Shown: positions 18,470-27,655 of the stretch, piece after piece | Position numbering within the stretch: position 1 is the first letter of the stretch | How the letters are laid out: each line of letters starts with the position of its first letter | Source of the DNA: Emticicia aquatilis | Lineage (GTDB): Bacteria > Bacteroidota > Bacteroidia > Cytophagales > Spirosomataceae | Direction of reading: 5' to 3' | Assembly (NCBI RefSeq): GCF_014644295.1 | Contig: NZ_BMKK01000012.1 | Span: 62,001-126,000, forward strand | DNA length: 64,000 nt | The notes under the pieces: generated by a model | What the model saw: only the letters and a program-made list of their open reading frames with translations | Told to the model about the DNA's origin: nothing | Database searches by the model: none | Position numbers and translations under genes: made by a program

Positions 18470-19798
18470 TTACTGAACCAAAACATTATTCACCTTCACA
18501 TTTTTCAAAGTAAAGCCTTTTACGATGCTTTTATCAATCGCTGTTTTTTTAGCTTCAATGGTAAGGTTTTCAAATTTAAAATTAGATAATCGGTCGTTTT
18601 CGGTAATGGCTACGTCATAAAAAACATTGCATTTAAGGTCGATGTTTTTTAAAGTAATATTATCGGAATACGAAAGCGGAATATCTTTTCGACCTTGTAA
18701 ATCAAAAAACTGTGTCCACGGTTTTACATAAATCAGGCTATTGGCTTGACCTTTGATATTTTCTACCGTAATGTATTCGTAAAGTTGAGGAGTATCTGGT
18801 CGCATTTTTAGCCATAAAACTCTCGTTGCTTCATTGACGTAGCAATTTCGCATCACTATATTTTTGTTGTGAATTGCCTCACTACCACAAGTTAAGGCAG
18901 AATGACAAAAACCAAATTCGCAATTTTCGATGACAATATTGGTGTTTTCGCCATTACTCGGAATCATGTCTGCCCACGGGCCTTTGCCACCTTTTAGGGC
19001 AATGGCATCATCGTTGACCGACATATAACAACCTTTGATGAGTACATTCGAGCAAATATCAAGGTCGATGGCATCAGTACTCGGTGCTTTTACGGGTTGA
19101 TAAGGCGAAAGAAAATTGACATTCAAAATTTTCACGAAATTACATTGGTAATAATGACTCGTCCAAAAACCTGCATTGTGCAATTTTACGTCTTGAATCT
19201 GCACATTATTCGACTGCCAAATAAACACCAATCGTGGGCGTGAAACTTCAAGATTCGTACAATTCGGATTTTCTTTTCGTCGTTGCCAAAAGGCTTCCCA
19301 ATAACGCAAACCATTGCCATCAATTTTGCCTTTTCCAGAAATCGTGAAGCCATCAACTCGGTAAGCATTCACCAAAGCCACAAAATAATCAAGGTTTTGC
19401 CCTTCCATGCGTGAGGGCATTTTTGGGTAATCGGTAATATTATCAGAGCCTTTCAAAACTGCACCTTCCGACACATAAAGATGTGTTTTAGGTTTGAAAA
19501 ATAATGCTCCACTCAGAAACGTTCCTTTCGGAATTATCACCACTCCTCCCCCATTTTTGGCGGCTTCGTCAATCGTTTTTTGAATGGCGGCTGTTTGTAG
19601 TAAAGTGCTATCGTTTTTTGCACCGAAATTGGTTATAACATACTGTTTGCCGAGTTTACTAAGCGGAATTTTGGTCGAATCAGAAAACCATTTCGAAATT
19701 ATGCTACCATCTGGGAAAATATTGTTGGCTTTTTTCTGAGCAAAAGAATACCCGACTAAAACGAACGTACTGATGAAAAGTATAAGGATTTTTCTCAT
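18470..19798 (-). CDS. secreted glycoside hydrolase family 28 (polygalacturonase-like)
   Basis: The 442-residue protein has a signal peptide (ending SFAQ, about residue 20) and a right-handed parallel beta-helix of the pectin-degrading type. The GH28 landmarks are recognisable: STDAIDLD (about 256-263, the NTD motif), VNDDAIALKGG (about 278-288, the DD motif) and CHSALTCGSE (about 311-320, the GHG motif). The catalytic aspartates are kept while the flanking Asn and His-Gly residues differ. It should cut polygalacturonan or rhamnogalacturonan in the periplasm or outside. The galacturonate released would fit the uronate genes at 31.7-36.3 kb, though they are not adjacent. Confidence 0.82.
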   Translation of the reverse strand: MRKILILFISTFVLVGYSFAQKKANNIFPDGSIISKWFSDSTKIPLSKLGKQYVITNFGAKNDSTLLQTAAIQKTIDEAAKNGGGVVIIPKGTFLSGALFFKPKTHLYVSEGAVLKGSDNITDYPKMPSRMEGQNLDYFVALVNAYRVDGFTISGKGKIDGNGLRYWEAFWQRRKENPNCTNLEVSRPRLVFIWQSNNVQIQDVKLHNAGFWTSHYYQCNFVKILNVNFLSPYQPVKAPSTDAIDLDICSNVLIKGCYMSVNDDAIALKGGKGPWADMIPSNGENTNIVIENCEFGFCHSALTCGSEAIHNKNIVMRNCYVNEATRVLWLKMRPDTPQLYEYITVENIKGQANSLIYVKPWTQFFDLQGRKDIPLSYSDNITLKNIDLKCNVFYDVAITENDRLSNFKFENLTIEAKKTAIDKSIVKGFTLKNVKVNNVLVQ

Positions 19799-19952
19799 TA
19801 TGATTGTTAGGTCTATTATCGGGGTAAATATAAAATAATTCTCGACTTTTAGAATCCTGTACTCTCGGGAGTGCGATAAAACGCAGGTTTTTTGATGATT
19901 TTTTATTTACTTTGAGTAATGGTTTTTACAACTTATGATGTCTAAAGAATAA

Positions 19953-21053
19953 ATGTCAGTATTATCAGACTATACAGAAACGCTTAAAACACTTAAAAAT
20001 GCTATACTTAGTAGTCGGTATAGGGCGGCTGTACTTGTTAATCAAGAGTTATTAGGCTTATATTTTAGTGTTGGACAACTTATTTCTGAGAAAATTAAGC
20101 AGGAAAAATGGGGTGCAAAGGTTTTAGAACGCTTATCGGAAGATTTGCAGAATGAATTACCAGGCTTAAAAGGATTTTCGGCAACTAATCTAAAATATAT
20201 GCGAACTTTTTACGATTCTTGGCTAAATTACTTTGGAGTAAATACCACACAAAATACTGACAATCAATCACTTATAATTAGTCAGTCGGTAACTGACCAA
20301 ATTAACAAGTCGTTAGATAAACAGTTTCAAGAAACTTTCTTGCAAGTAAGCTTTACTCATCATATTGCTATTCTCTCAAAAACACAGAGTATTGAAGAAC
20401 GAATCTTTTACATCTATAAAACCTCACAAAACTTTTGGTCAGTAGAAACACTCAAACACCACCTTAAAGCTAATCTTTTTCAAAAAGAAGGAAATCTTCC
20501 AAATAATTTCTCTCAAATCATTACAAACAATGACCTCAGAGCCAAAGCACTTCAGTCATTCAAAGATGAATATTTACTTGATTTTATTAACATCGAAGAC
20601 CCAGACGAAGAAGATGAAAAGCTAATCGAAAATGGAATAGTAAGAAATATCAAAAAGTTTTTGCTTTCGCTCGGAGCTGATTTTGCCTTTTTAGGAAATC
20701 AGTTTAGGCTGCTTATTGAAGAAGACGAATACTTCGTCGACCTCCTTTTTTTCAATCGCAAATTACAATGTTTGGTCGCTTTCGAACTAAAAAAAGGAAA
20801 ATTCAAACCCGAATATATGGGAAAAATGAATTTTTATTTGTCAGCATTAGATGAATACATCAAACAACCTCACGAAAACCCCTCTATCGGAATTATACTT
20901 TGCAAAGAAAAAAATAATAAAATAGTCGAATTTTCCTTCCGTGATTTTAGTAAAGCAATGGGTGTTGCTACTTATAAAACTGCCAATGAAGTACCCGAGC
21001 AATATAAGAATGCACTACCAAATGCCGATACACTTAGAAAATTAATGGATTAA
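19953..21053 (+). CDS. PDDEXK nuclease domain protein, DUF1016/YhcG family
   Basis: The 366-residue protein has the DUF1016 N-terminal helical domain (about 8-170, with LGLYFSVGQLISEKI and GFSATNLKYMRTFY) and a C-terminal PDDEXK-type nuclease fold. The catalytic set appears as Asp263 (YFVDLLFF) and Glu278-x-Lys280 (AFELKKGKF). An acidic spacer (about 213-225) lies between the domains. Related genes often sit in restriction-modification or mobile regions, but no partner methylase or toxin-antitoxin gene is visible here. Its stop is 29 bp before the next gene. Confidence 0.85.
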   Translation: MSVLSDYTETLKTLKNAILSSRYRAAVLVNQELLGLYFSVGQLISEKIKQEKWGAKVLERLSEDLQNELPGLKGFSATNLKYMRTFYDSWLNYFGVNTTQNTDNQSLIISQSVTDQINKSLDKQFQETFLQVSFTHHIAILSKTQSIEERIFYIYKTSQNFWSVETLKHHLKANLFQKEGNLPNNFSQIITNNDLRAKALQSFKDEYLLDFINIEDPDEEDEKLIENGIVRNIKKFLLSLGADFAFLGNQFRLLIEEDEYFVDLLFFNRKLQCLVAFELKKGKFKPEYMGKMNFYLSALDEYIKQPHENPSIGIILCKEKNNKIVEFSFRDFSKAMGVATYKTANEVPEQYKNALPNADTLRKLMD

Positions 21054-21082
21054 TAAAATACCAATCAACAAACCCATAACCA

Positions 21083-24000
21083 ATGAAAAAACTTTTTTTC
21101 CTATTCCTCTTACTTATCAACACTTTATCAAGTTTTGCACAAAAAGAACCTGATTTTCTGACAAACTACAATAAACGTTGGGTAGATTCAGTATTTACAA
21201 CACTAACGCTGGACGAGAAAATTGGGCAATTACTCATGCCCCGTGGTAATACTTCTGGCCGACCACACGATGTAGAAAAACTCAAACGTTGGGTAAAAGA
21301 TAACCGAATCGGTGGAATTGTGATGTTTGCCGCTCCGCCAACTGTGCAAGCTCGCATCGTGAATGAGTTACAGGCTTTATCAAAAGTTCCGCTTCTAATA
21401 GGCATGGACTTGGAATGGGGTTTGGCCATGCGACTCGACAGCACGGTGCGTTTTCCGTACCAAATGACACTCGGAGCAATGCAAGGCAACGAAAAGTTAC
21501 TTTTTGATATGGGCGTTGAAGTAGCCAAACAATGCCGCCGAATTGGTGTGCATATCAATTATGCCCCCGTGGTTGATGTCAATATAAATCCTAATAACCC
21601 TGTTATCAATTTTCGTTCGTTTGGCGAAAACCAAGAAGATGTTGCCAACAAAGCTCTCGCCTATATGCAAGGTATGAATAGTGAACATTTACTTACTTCA
21701 GCCAAACACTTTCCAGGCCATGGCGATACGGGCGTTGATTCACACTTCGATTTGCCCTTGATTCCGCACGACCGCAAACGTTTAGATGCTGTTGAGTTTT
21801 ATCCATATAAAAAACTGATAGACAATGGTTTAAGTGGAATCATGACTTCACATTTGAGTGTTCCTGTATTAGATACAAGTAAAAATCTGGCGGCAACTTT
21901 TTCTAAAAGAATCGTTACTGATATTTTACGTAAAGACCTCAATTTCAAGGGTTTGACTTTCACCGATGCGATGGATATGCAGGGTGCAATCAAGTATTTC
22001 TCGAAAGGCGAAGCCAACGTAAGAGCGGTTTTGGCAGGAAATGATATTCTTGAAACATTTGAAGACGCCGAAGGTGCGATTTTGGCCATCAAAACGGCCA
22101 TTGCCAACAAAGAAATTTCGATGGAAGAAATTGATTTTCGTGTACGTAAAATCTTGATGGCAAAATCATGGGTTGGATTGGATAAATATCGCCCAACCGA
22201 CATCAAAAATTTGATTGCGGATTTGAACACTACAAAATCAGATTTATTGAATCGCCAGTTAGCCGAAGCTACAATTACATTAGTAAAAAATGATGATAAA
22301 ATACTACCTATCAAGGATTTAACCAAACGCATCGCCAGTGTTTCAATTGATGCCGTACAGCCGACGGCTTTTCAGAAAATGACCGATAATTACACAACTA
22401 TCGACCATTTTTTGCTTCCGCCAAATGCTCCTGATTCGAGCATCAACAAGGTTTTAGCACAAACCCAAAACTACGATGTGATTTTGGTAAACTTACACCT
22501 CAATAACATTCGTCCAGCTGCCAAATATGGTATCACTGATGCTAATAAAAAAGCTTTAAAAGCACTTGTAAATACTGGCAAGGCAATTACGACTATCTTC
22601 GGTAATCCTTATTCTCTTGATAAATTTGAAGATTTAGAAAAATCGAAAGCCATCGTAATGGCATATCAGCTAACCAACTATATGGAAGAAGCTGCCGCCC
22701 AAGCAATTTTTGGAGCAATTCCGATTTTGGGTAAACTGCCAGTTTCTATCAATAATACTTACAAATATGGCATGGGGGAAAGTACAAAATCAATGGGGCG
22801 TTTGGCTTATGGAATTCCAGAAATGGTCGGACTTGATGGTGTAGAGTTTAACAGAAGAATCGACTCGGTAATCAACCTCGGACTTCGTGAAAAAGCCTAC
22901 CCTGGGGCAACCATGCAAGTTGCTAAAGATGGTCGAGTAATTTATCAGAAAGCATTTGGGTTTCATACTTTCGAGGCAGCCAATGGAGCAGTTTTAGCAA
23001 ATGCCGATGCTAAATTTAAAGCTGATAATAAAAATGATGTAATGGACGAAGCCGTGAAAAAGGCAAATGCAAATGCAGCTATCAACTCATCAAAATCAAC
23101 TACAAAAGGAATTGTTAATTTAACTGACCTTTATGACCTTGCATCAGTTACGAAAGTAAGCACTTCGGCATTGGCGGTTATGCAATTAATGAGCGAAGGA
23201 AAATTTGATTTAGACAAAACATTTAAAGACTATTATCCAAAATATGCCGATGGAAATAAAGCCAACTTGCGTTTCCGTGATATGCTTACACACAAAGCTG
23301 GCCTAAAAGCTTGGATTGCTTTTTGGACTGACTGCATCGACTCTGTAAAAACCGTTAAAAACAGTGTAGCTTTCAAAGAGAAGTACGCTTCTCAGTACAA
23401 GAAAAAGCTATTTATGAGCAAGAAGAAGTACAACCTTCTGCTTGCAAAAGCCATCAAGACCGACAAAAATCTTTGGAAAGACTGTCTTTCTCCAAAAACA
23501 ATGGTTTGGAAGTCAAATACGCTTTCTACTAAGCAGTCGGCTGATTTTTCAGTACAAATATCTGATTCTCTTTGGCTACACAAAGACTACCAAAAAGTTA
23601 TTTTCGATGCCATCGAAAACTCTCCTTTGAAGCCCGAACAAGGTTATGTTTACAGTGATTTGCATTACTACACTTATCCAACTTTCATGGCATCACTGAC
23701 GGGCATACCTTGGGAAGATTACTTAAAGAAAACGTATAAACAAATTGGAGCTAACTCTCTGACTTATAACCCATTACGTTTCTACTCAAAAGATAAAATT
23801 GTACCAACAGAAAAAGACACCTTATTCAGAAAAACCCTTATTCACGGGTACGTACATGATGAAGGTGCTGGAATGTTAAACGGTGTATCGGGACATGCTG
23901 GACTTTTCGGAAATGTTAATGACCTCACGAAATTAATGCAAATGTATTTGCAGAAAGGCTATTATGGCGGTACACAATTTATCAAACCAGAAGTGCTTGC

Positions 24001-24286
24001 TGAGTGTACGAAATACCAGTTTCCAGAATTAAAAAATCGCCGTGCAATTGCTTTCGACAAGTTAGATTTTAATCCGAAAGTAGGAAATGGCCCAACATCA
24101 GCGTCGCCCGAGAGTTTTGGTCATTCGGGTTTTACGGGTACATTCGTTTGGGTTGAGCCGAAGTATAATTTTGTTTATACTTTCTTATCGAACCGAGTTT
24201 ATCCAACCCGTGATAATGTGAAAATTAGCACGCTCAATATCAGAACCGAAGTTGGCGAGCAGATTTATAAAATGGTAAAGAAGTAA
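21083..24286 (+). CDS. GH3 beta-N-acetylglucosaminidase (NagZ-like) fused to a class C beta-lactamase-like serine hydrolase
   Basis: The 1067-residue protein has a signal peptide (about 1-20), a GH3 domain (about 35-360) and a GH3 C-terminal-like domain (about 380-570). The NagZ-type loop KHFPGHGDT is at 208-216 and the nucleophile Asp295 lies in FTDAMDM. A beta-lactamase/D-Ala-D-Ala esterase domain (about 590-1065) has SVTK (Ser688 and Lys691). A YSD tripeptide near 850 stands in the place of the usual YxN. Two Lys-rich insertions (about 640-676 and 755-845) interrupt the serine-hydrolase domain. It probably acts on muropeptides in the periplasm. This fusion is known in Bacteroidota. Confidence 0.88.
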   Translation: MKKLFFLFLLLINTLSSFAQKEPDFLTNYNKRWVDSVFTTLTLDEKIGQLLMPRGNTSGRPHDVEKLKRWVKDNRIGGIVMFAAPPTVQARIVNELQALSKVPLLIGMDLEWGLAMRLDSTVRFPYQMTLGAMQGNEKLLFDMGVEVAKQCRRIGVHINYAPVVDVNINPNNPVINFRSFGENQEDVANKALAYMQGMNSEHLLTSAKHFPGHGDTGVDSHFDLPLIPHDRKRLDAVEFYPYKKLIDNGLSGIMTSHLSVPVLDTSKNLAATFSKRIVTDILRKDLNFKGLTFTDAMDMQGAIKYFSKGEANVRAVLAGNDILETFEDAEGAILAIKTAIANKEISMEEIDFRVRKILMAKSWVGLDKYRPTDIKNLIADLNTTKSDLLNRQLAEATITLVKNDDKILPIKDLTKRIASVSIDAVQPTAFQKMTDNYTTIDHFLLPPNAPDSSINKVLAQTQNYDVILVNLHLNNIRPAAKYGITDANKKALKALVNTGKAITTIFGNPYSLDKFEDLEKSKAIVMAYQLTNYMEEAAAQAIFGAIPILGKLPVSINNTYKYGMGESTKSMGRLAYGIPEMVGLDGVEFNRRIDSVINLGLREKAYPGATMQVAKDGRVIYQKAFGFHTFEAANGAVLANADAKFKADNKNDVMDEAVKKANANAAINSSKSTTKGIVNLTDLYDLASVTKVSTSALAVMQLMSEGKFDLDKTFKDYYPKYADGNKANLRFRDMLTHKAGLKAWIAFWTDCIDSVKTVKNSVAFKEKYASQYKKKLFMSKKKYNLLLAKAIKTDKNLWKDCLSPKTMVWKSNTLSTKQSADFSVQISDSLWLHKDYQKVIFDAIENSPLKPEQGYVYSDLHYYTYPTFMASLTGIPWEDYLKKTYKQIGANSLTYNPLRFYSKDKIVPTEKDTLFRKTLIHGYVHDEGAGMLNGVSGHAGLFGNVNDLTKLMQMYLQKGYYGGTQFIKPEVLAECTKYQFPELKNRRAIAFDKLDFNPKVGNGPTSASPESFGHSGFTGTFVWVEPKYNFVYTFLSNRVYPTRDNVKISTLNIRTEVGEQIYKMVKK

Positions 24287-24313
24287 CACAAGTCTCCCGA
24301 CTTGTCAAGCGAA
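24284..24313. repeat. REP-like hairpin at the stop of the GH3 gene
   Basis: GTAACACAAGTCTCCCGACTTGT forms a 7-bp stem ACAAGTC/GACTTGT around a TCCC loop and begins at the TAA stop codon. It shares the GTAACACA lead with the element at 33139. Confidence 0.55.
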
Positions 24314-24325
24314 CAATTTAGACCC

Positions 24326-24360
24326 AAAAAGGCTTAGAAACTCAATTCTAAGCCTTTTTG
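24326..24360. terminator. bidirectional terminator between convergent genes
   Basis: A 14-bp stem AAAAAGGCTTAGAA/TTCTAAGCCTTTTT has a 6-nt loop. A- and T-rich flanks on both sides suit both the GH3 gene and the gene ending at 24364. Confidence 0.85.
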
Positions 24361-24363
24361 CTA

Positions 24364-25023
24364 TTATCTATCCACAATCTGGGACATTATTCGGAGTATA
24401 ACTGCTACTACAAACATAATACTTCCCAGTATTACTATTCGTTTACCATGCTTCCTATCTACTTCTTGATAGCTATATATTTGTTCTCCATTGGGTAATA
24501 TTTTCTTTGAAGTCATCATATTCCACCCAATTGCAATTCCTATTAATCCACCCAACAAGGCGAAAGCATAACCAATCCGAATGTTATTACCTTGTTTAGG
24601 TTCTGGTTTAGCTAATGCTTCTATTCTTGCTTTCTTCAAAGACTTTAAAAATTCTTTATCAACTTGTTTTCCTCGCTCACCTAAAATCTTCTGTGCTAAT
24701 TGATAATCAAAAGCAGACCATTCATCTGGTTTAGCCAATAAATCATAAAGTTCTTCATCGGAAAACGTAAATAAGTAATGTGATTTATCAACCTCAAACA
24801 CTTCTTTTGATGCTACTTCGTCTAAAATCTCAAAAACTCGTGCAAATTTATCTGAGGTAACTTTTACAATAAATTCGGGGGGTAAACTTATCAAACTTAC
24901 AGAGTCCATTCTTTCTCTATAAGCCTCCGTTTGAAAAGGTATATCATTTCTTTTCAAGATTTCAAGCAAATCATTAAATTGTGCTTCATCATTGAAAGAT
25001 TTTATTTTTTTAAACTCTTCCAT
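24364..25023 (-). CDS. conserved hypothetical protein with two C-terminal membrane helices
   Basis: The 219-residue protein has a soluble N-terminal half. About residues 8-75 resemble the small DUF2007-like ferredoxin-fold domain ('prokaryotic signal transducing'), with LLEILKRNDIPFQTEAY. An acidic helical segment (about 85-140) follows. Two membrane helices lie at about 148-168 and 195-213, with a short loop between. It starts 25 bp downstream of the mlaF-like gene on the same strand and so probably belongs to that transcript. Function is unknown. Confidence 0.65.
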   Translation of the reverse strand: MEEFKKIKSFNDEAQFNDLLEILKRNDIPFQTEAYRERMDSVSLISLPPEFIVKVTSDKFARVFEILDEVASKEVFEVDKSHYLFTFSDEELYDLLAKPDEWSAFDYQLAQKILGERGKQVDKEFLKSLKKARIEALAKPEPKQGNNIRIGYAFALLGGLIGIAIGWNMMTSKKILPNGEQIYSYQEVDRKHGKRIVILGSIMFVVAVILRIMSQIVDR

Positions 25024-25048
25024 AACTATTTATTTTTAAGTCTAAATC

Positions 25049-25801
25049 CTACTTCCCCGCCCGCATCAAACTAAGGGCTTTATTACAAAATACAAATTCT
25101 TCTAACTCAGGAACGGTATCGCCCATAATGGTTTGGCTGTTTCCTTCCCAAAGCTTTTTGCCTTTGTGCAAAAACATAATTTTATCGCCAATCGAAAGTA
25201 CGGAGTTCATATCGTGGGTAATGACCACGGTCGTAATATCAAACTCATCCGTAATTTCTTTAATCAATTCATCAATTTTTATCGAAGTCAGCGGGTCGAG
25301 ACCAGAGTTTGGTTCATCACAAAACAAATACTTTGGGTTCATCACAATCGCTCGGGCAATGCCAACACGCTTTTTCATTCCTCCCGAAATCTCCGATGGC
25401 ATTCGTCCGCCAGTTCCTTCCAAACCAACTCGTTGTAGGCAAAATTCTACTCGGTCTTTCTTTTCACCTTCACCCATTTTTGTGAGCATATCGAGCGGAA
25501 ATTGTACATTTTCGTGTACGGTTTTAGAGTCAAACAATGCTCCACCTTGAAAAAGTACGCCCATTTCTCGGCGAATATCTTTTTTATCTTCTTCGTCGCC
25601 TACATAAAAATCACGTCCATCATAAAGCGTTGTTCCAGCTTCGGGACGAACCAAATCAAGCATACATTTCAATAATACGCTTTTTCCTGTACCACTCGCA
25701 CCGATAACCAAGCTTGTTTCGCCTTTCTTGAAAACGCCACTGACATTATCCAAAACTTGGCGACCATTGAAAGACTTTGATATATTTTTTATTTCAATCA
25801 T
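25049..25801 (-). CDS. mlaF: ABC transporter ATP-binding protein, MlaF type
   Basis: The start chosen is ATG 25801 (MIEIKNISKSFNGRQVLD); the longer frame would add residues encoded by a CCCC/GGGG repeat. The 250-residue ATPase has Walker A GASGTGKS (about 35-42), the signature ISGGMKKRVGIARAI, Walker B YLFCDEPNSGLDP and the H-loop THDMNS. The subfamily features fit MlaF, which with MlaE moves phospholipids between the inner and outer membranes. The permease gene lies directly upstream. The substrate-binding MCE protein is not in the window. Confidence 0.85.
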   Translation of the reverse strand: MIEIKNISKSFNGRQVLDNVSGVFKKGETSLVIGASGTGKSVLLKCMLDLVRPEAGTTLYDGRDFYVGDEEDKKDIRREMGVLFQGGALFDSKTVHENVQFPLDMLTKMGEGEKKDRVEFCLQRVGLEGTGGRMPSEISGGMKKRVGIARAIVMNPKYLFCDEPNSGLDPLTSIKIDELIKEITDEFDITTVVITHDMNSVLSIGDKIMFLHKGKKLWEGNSQTIMGDTVPELEEFVFCNKALSLMRAGK

Positions 25802-25804
25802 AAA

Positions 25805-25884
25805 CCCCCAGCCCCTAAAGGGGAGCAATTATTAAATGTTAAACATTCTATCATTCACTCAATCATTCATTCTATCATTCAAAA
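25805..25884. repeat. intergenic repeats between mlaE and mlaF: CCCCTAAAGGGG element and CATTC-rich tandem
   Basis: GCCCCTAAAGGGGAGC (25811-25826) is a near-perfect palindrome found again at 45670 and 61289. It is followed by degenerate ATTCATTC/ATCATTC repeats to about 25884. Confidence 0.6.
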
Positions 25885-26616
25885 TTAAGTCAAAAGCTCT
25901 GCCAAAAGATAATCGGCAATTAGAACCGCAATACAACTATTGGTTACGGCCGATGTACTGGCCTGCCCTACTTCCAATGCACCTCCACGAGTATTGTAGC
26001 CTTGAAAAGCCGAAATTGTGGAAATCAGAAAACCAAAAACTACTGCTTTGATGATAGAGATAAAAACATTAAAGGGAATAAACGAATATCTGATACCATA
26101 AATATAATCTTCTGGCGTGATGATACCCGAAAGTGTTCCTGCCAAATATCCACCCAAAATTCCCAAAAATCCTGAAATAATAGCCAGTAAAGGAAACGTG
26201 AAAACCGCAGCCAATAATTTAGGTAAAACCAAATAAGATGCCGAATTAATTCCCATTACTTCAAGGGCGTCAATCTGCTCGGTAATTTTCATTGTTCCGA
26301 GTTCGCCTGCAATATTCGACCCTACTTTTCCTGCCAAAACTACGCACATAAAAGTCGAAGATAATTCGAGTAAAGTCATATCTCGCACAATATTACTCAC
26401 CACATAAATCGGGATAACTGGACTCACCAAATTGGCACGGGTTTGCACGCAAACCACCGCTCCAATAAAGACAGCTACGATGGCCACAATAAACACCGAA
26501 CTCACCCCAATTCCGATACACTCATCAATGAACCTTTCCCAATATACTTTCAGAGATTCTCGTCGAGTGAAGAGTTTTCCCAGAAATATTAAATATCTTC
26601 CTATTACTGATAACAT
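25885..26616 (-). CDS. mlaE: MlaE family ABC transporter permease
   Basis: The 243-residue protein has about five to six membrane helices and the conserved MlaE (DUF140) segments: FIGAVVCVQTR (about 51-61), GSNIAGELGTMKITEQIDAL (about 105-124) and a C-terminal GFLISTISAFQGY segment. It should form the inner-membrane core of a phospholipid transporter with the downstream ATPase. A good -7 box lies 30 bp upstream at 26646-26653, so this is likely the first gene of a three-gene transcript. Confidence 0.88.
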   Translation of the reverse strand: MLSVIGRYLIFLGKLFTRRESLKVYWERFIDECIGIGVSSVFIVAIVAVFIGAVVCVQTRANLVSPVIPIYVVSNIVRDMTLLELSSTFMCVVLAGKVGSNIAGELGTMKITEQIDALEVMGINSASYLVLPKLLAAVFTFPLLAIISGFLGILGGYLAGTLSGIITPEDYIYGIRYSFIPFNVFISIIKAVVFGFLISTISAFQGYNTRGGALEVGQASTSAVTNSCIAVLIADYLLAELLT

Positions 26617-26645
26617 AGTTTTTAGCTAAATTTTAACGATATTTG

Positions 26646-26653
26646 CAAAGATA
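26646..26653 (-). promoter_or_regulatory. putative -7 promoter element for the mlaE operon
   Basis: Read leftward the site is TATCTTTG followed by C, a perfect TAnnTTTG, 30 bp from the start codon. No TTG is seen at the usual -33 distance. Confidence 0.5.
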
Positions 26654-26712
26654 ACGATTTGTTTAGGGTTCATAGTTCTATATTTGAGGTTTTTATTGTA
26701 GAATACAGCGAT

Positions 26713-26825
26713 AGGCTTTTAGTTGTTGGCTATTAGCATTTAGCAAATTGTTAGCATATCTTTTAGAAAATAAATCAACATCAGGCAAAAAAAGCCAATA
26801 GCTAAAAGCTAATTGCCTAAAAGCC
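26713..26825. repeat. imperfect inverted repeat of GGCTTTTAG / TTGGCTATTAGC units
   Basis: GGCTTTTAGTTGTTGGCTAT at 26713 onward is mirrored by GCCAATAGCTAAAAGC and CTAAAAGCC at about 26788-26825, forming a long imperfect foldback before the SDR gene. Confidence 0.5.
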
Positions 26826-26836
26826 AGAAATTCAAC

Positions 26837-27544
26837 ATGAGTAGAAAATTAGCAGTAGTTTCGGGTGGTACACGTGGCATTGGGCGAGCAATTGCCGAAC
26901 AATTTGCTAAAAACGATTTCGATATAGTAATTTCGGCTCGAAATGAGGCCGACTTAGCAGCAACAAAACAAGCTATCGAAGCACAATACGGTGTAAAATG
27001 CTACGTACAAAAAGCTGATTTAGCTATCAAATCTCAAGCTATCGCTTTTGCTGAGTTTATCAAATCTTTGGCTCAGCCAATCGGAATGTTGACTAATAAC
27101 GCTGGCACATTTATTCCCGGTAACGTACACGAAGAAGCCGATGGCGTTTTAGAACAACTCATCGAAACCAATCTTTATAGTGCATATCACCTCACTCGTG
27201 GGCTGATTCCGACAATGATTGAGCAGCACAACGGACATATATTCAATATTTGTTCGGTGGCGAGCCTAAAAGCCTACCCGAATGGTGGCTCATACAGCAT
27301 CTCAAAATTTGCTTTGTTGGGTTTCAGTAAAGTCTTGCGTGAAGAAATGAAAGATTATGGCGTAAAAGTAACCTCTGTGATGCCTGGGGCTGTTTACACT
27401 GATAGTTGGGCAGGAGCAGGAATTCCAGAAGAAAGATTTATGACCGTTGCCGATATTGCCGAAACCATCTGGAGTGCTTATAGTTTATCGAAAAATGCAG
27501 TTATTGAAGATATTGTTTTGCGTCCGCAGGGTGGCGATATATAG
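26837..27544 (+). CDS. short-chain dehydrogenase/reductase
   Basis: The start chosen is ATG 26837; an upstream TTG at 26813 lies inside the inverted repeat. The 235-residue protein is a classical SDR with an NAD(P)-binding SGGTRGIG (about 9-16), NNAG (about 86-89), a catalytic Ser in CSVAS (about 138), and YSISK giving Tyr and Lys (about 153-157). It is closest in style to 3-oxoacyl-ACP-reductase-like SDRs, but the substrate is not known. It stands 111 bp before the ROK kinase gene. Confidence 0.85.
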   Translation: MSRKLAVVSGGTRGIGRAIAEQFAKNDFDIVISARNEADLAATKQAIEAQYGVKCYVQKADLAIKSQAIAFAEFIKSLAQPIGMLTNNAGTFIPGNVHEEADGVLEQLIETNLYSAYHLTRGLIPTMIEQHNGHIFNICSVASLKAYPNGGSYSISKFALLGFSKVLREEMKDYGVKVTSVMPGAVYTDSWAGAGIPEERFMTVADIAETIWSAYSLSKNAVIEDIVLRPQGGDI

Positions 27545-27575
27545 CCCCTCCCCAGCCCTCCCCGATGGGGAGGGA
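27545..27575. repeat. CCCC-GAT-GGGG intergenic palindrome
   Basis: CTCCCC-GAT-GGGGAG follows CCCCTCCCCAGCC directly after the SDR stop. The same CCCCGATGGGG core recurs at 30468. Confidence 0.55.
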
Positions 27576-27618
27576 GTAAATAACTCTTTTTTATTCTTAA
27601 TTTTTTTTAAAAAACGTT

Positions 27619-27626
27619 TATATTTG
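27619..27626 (+). promoter_or_regulatory. putative -7 promoter element for the ROK kinase gene
   Basis: TATATTTG fits TAnnTTTG and lies 29 bp before the ATG at 27656. No -33 TTG is visible. Confidence 0.45.
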
Positions 27627-27655
27627 ACCTTTAAATACTTATAATTTTACGCTAA

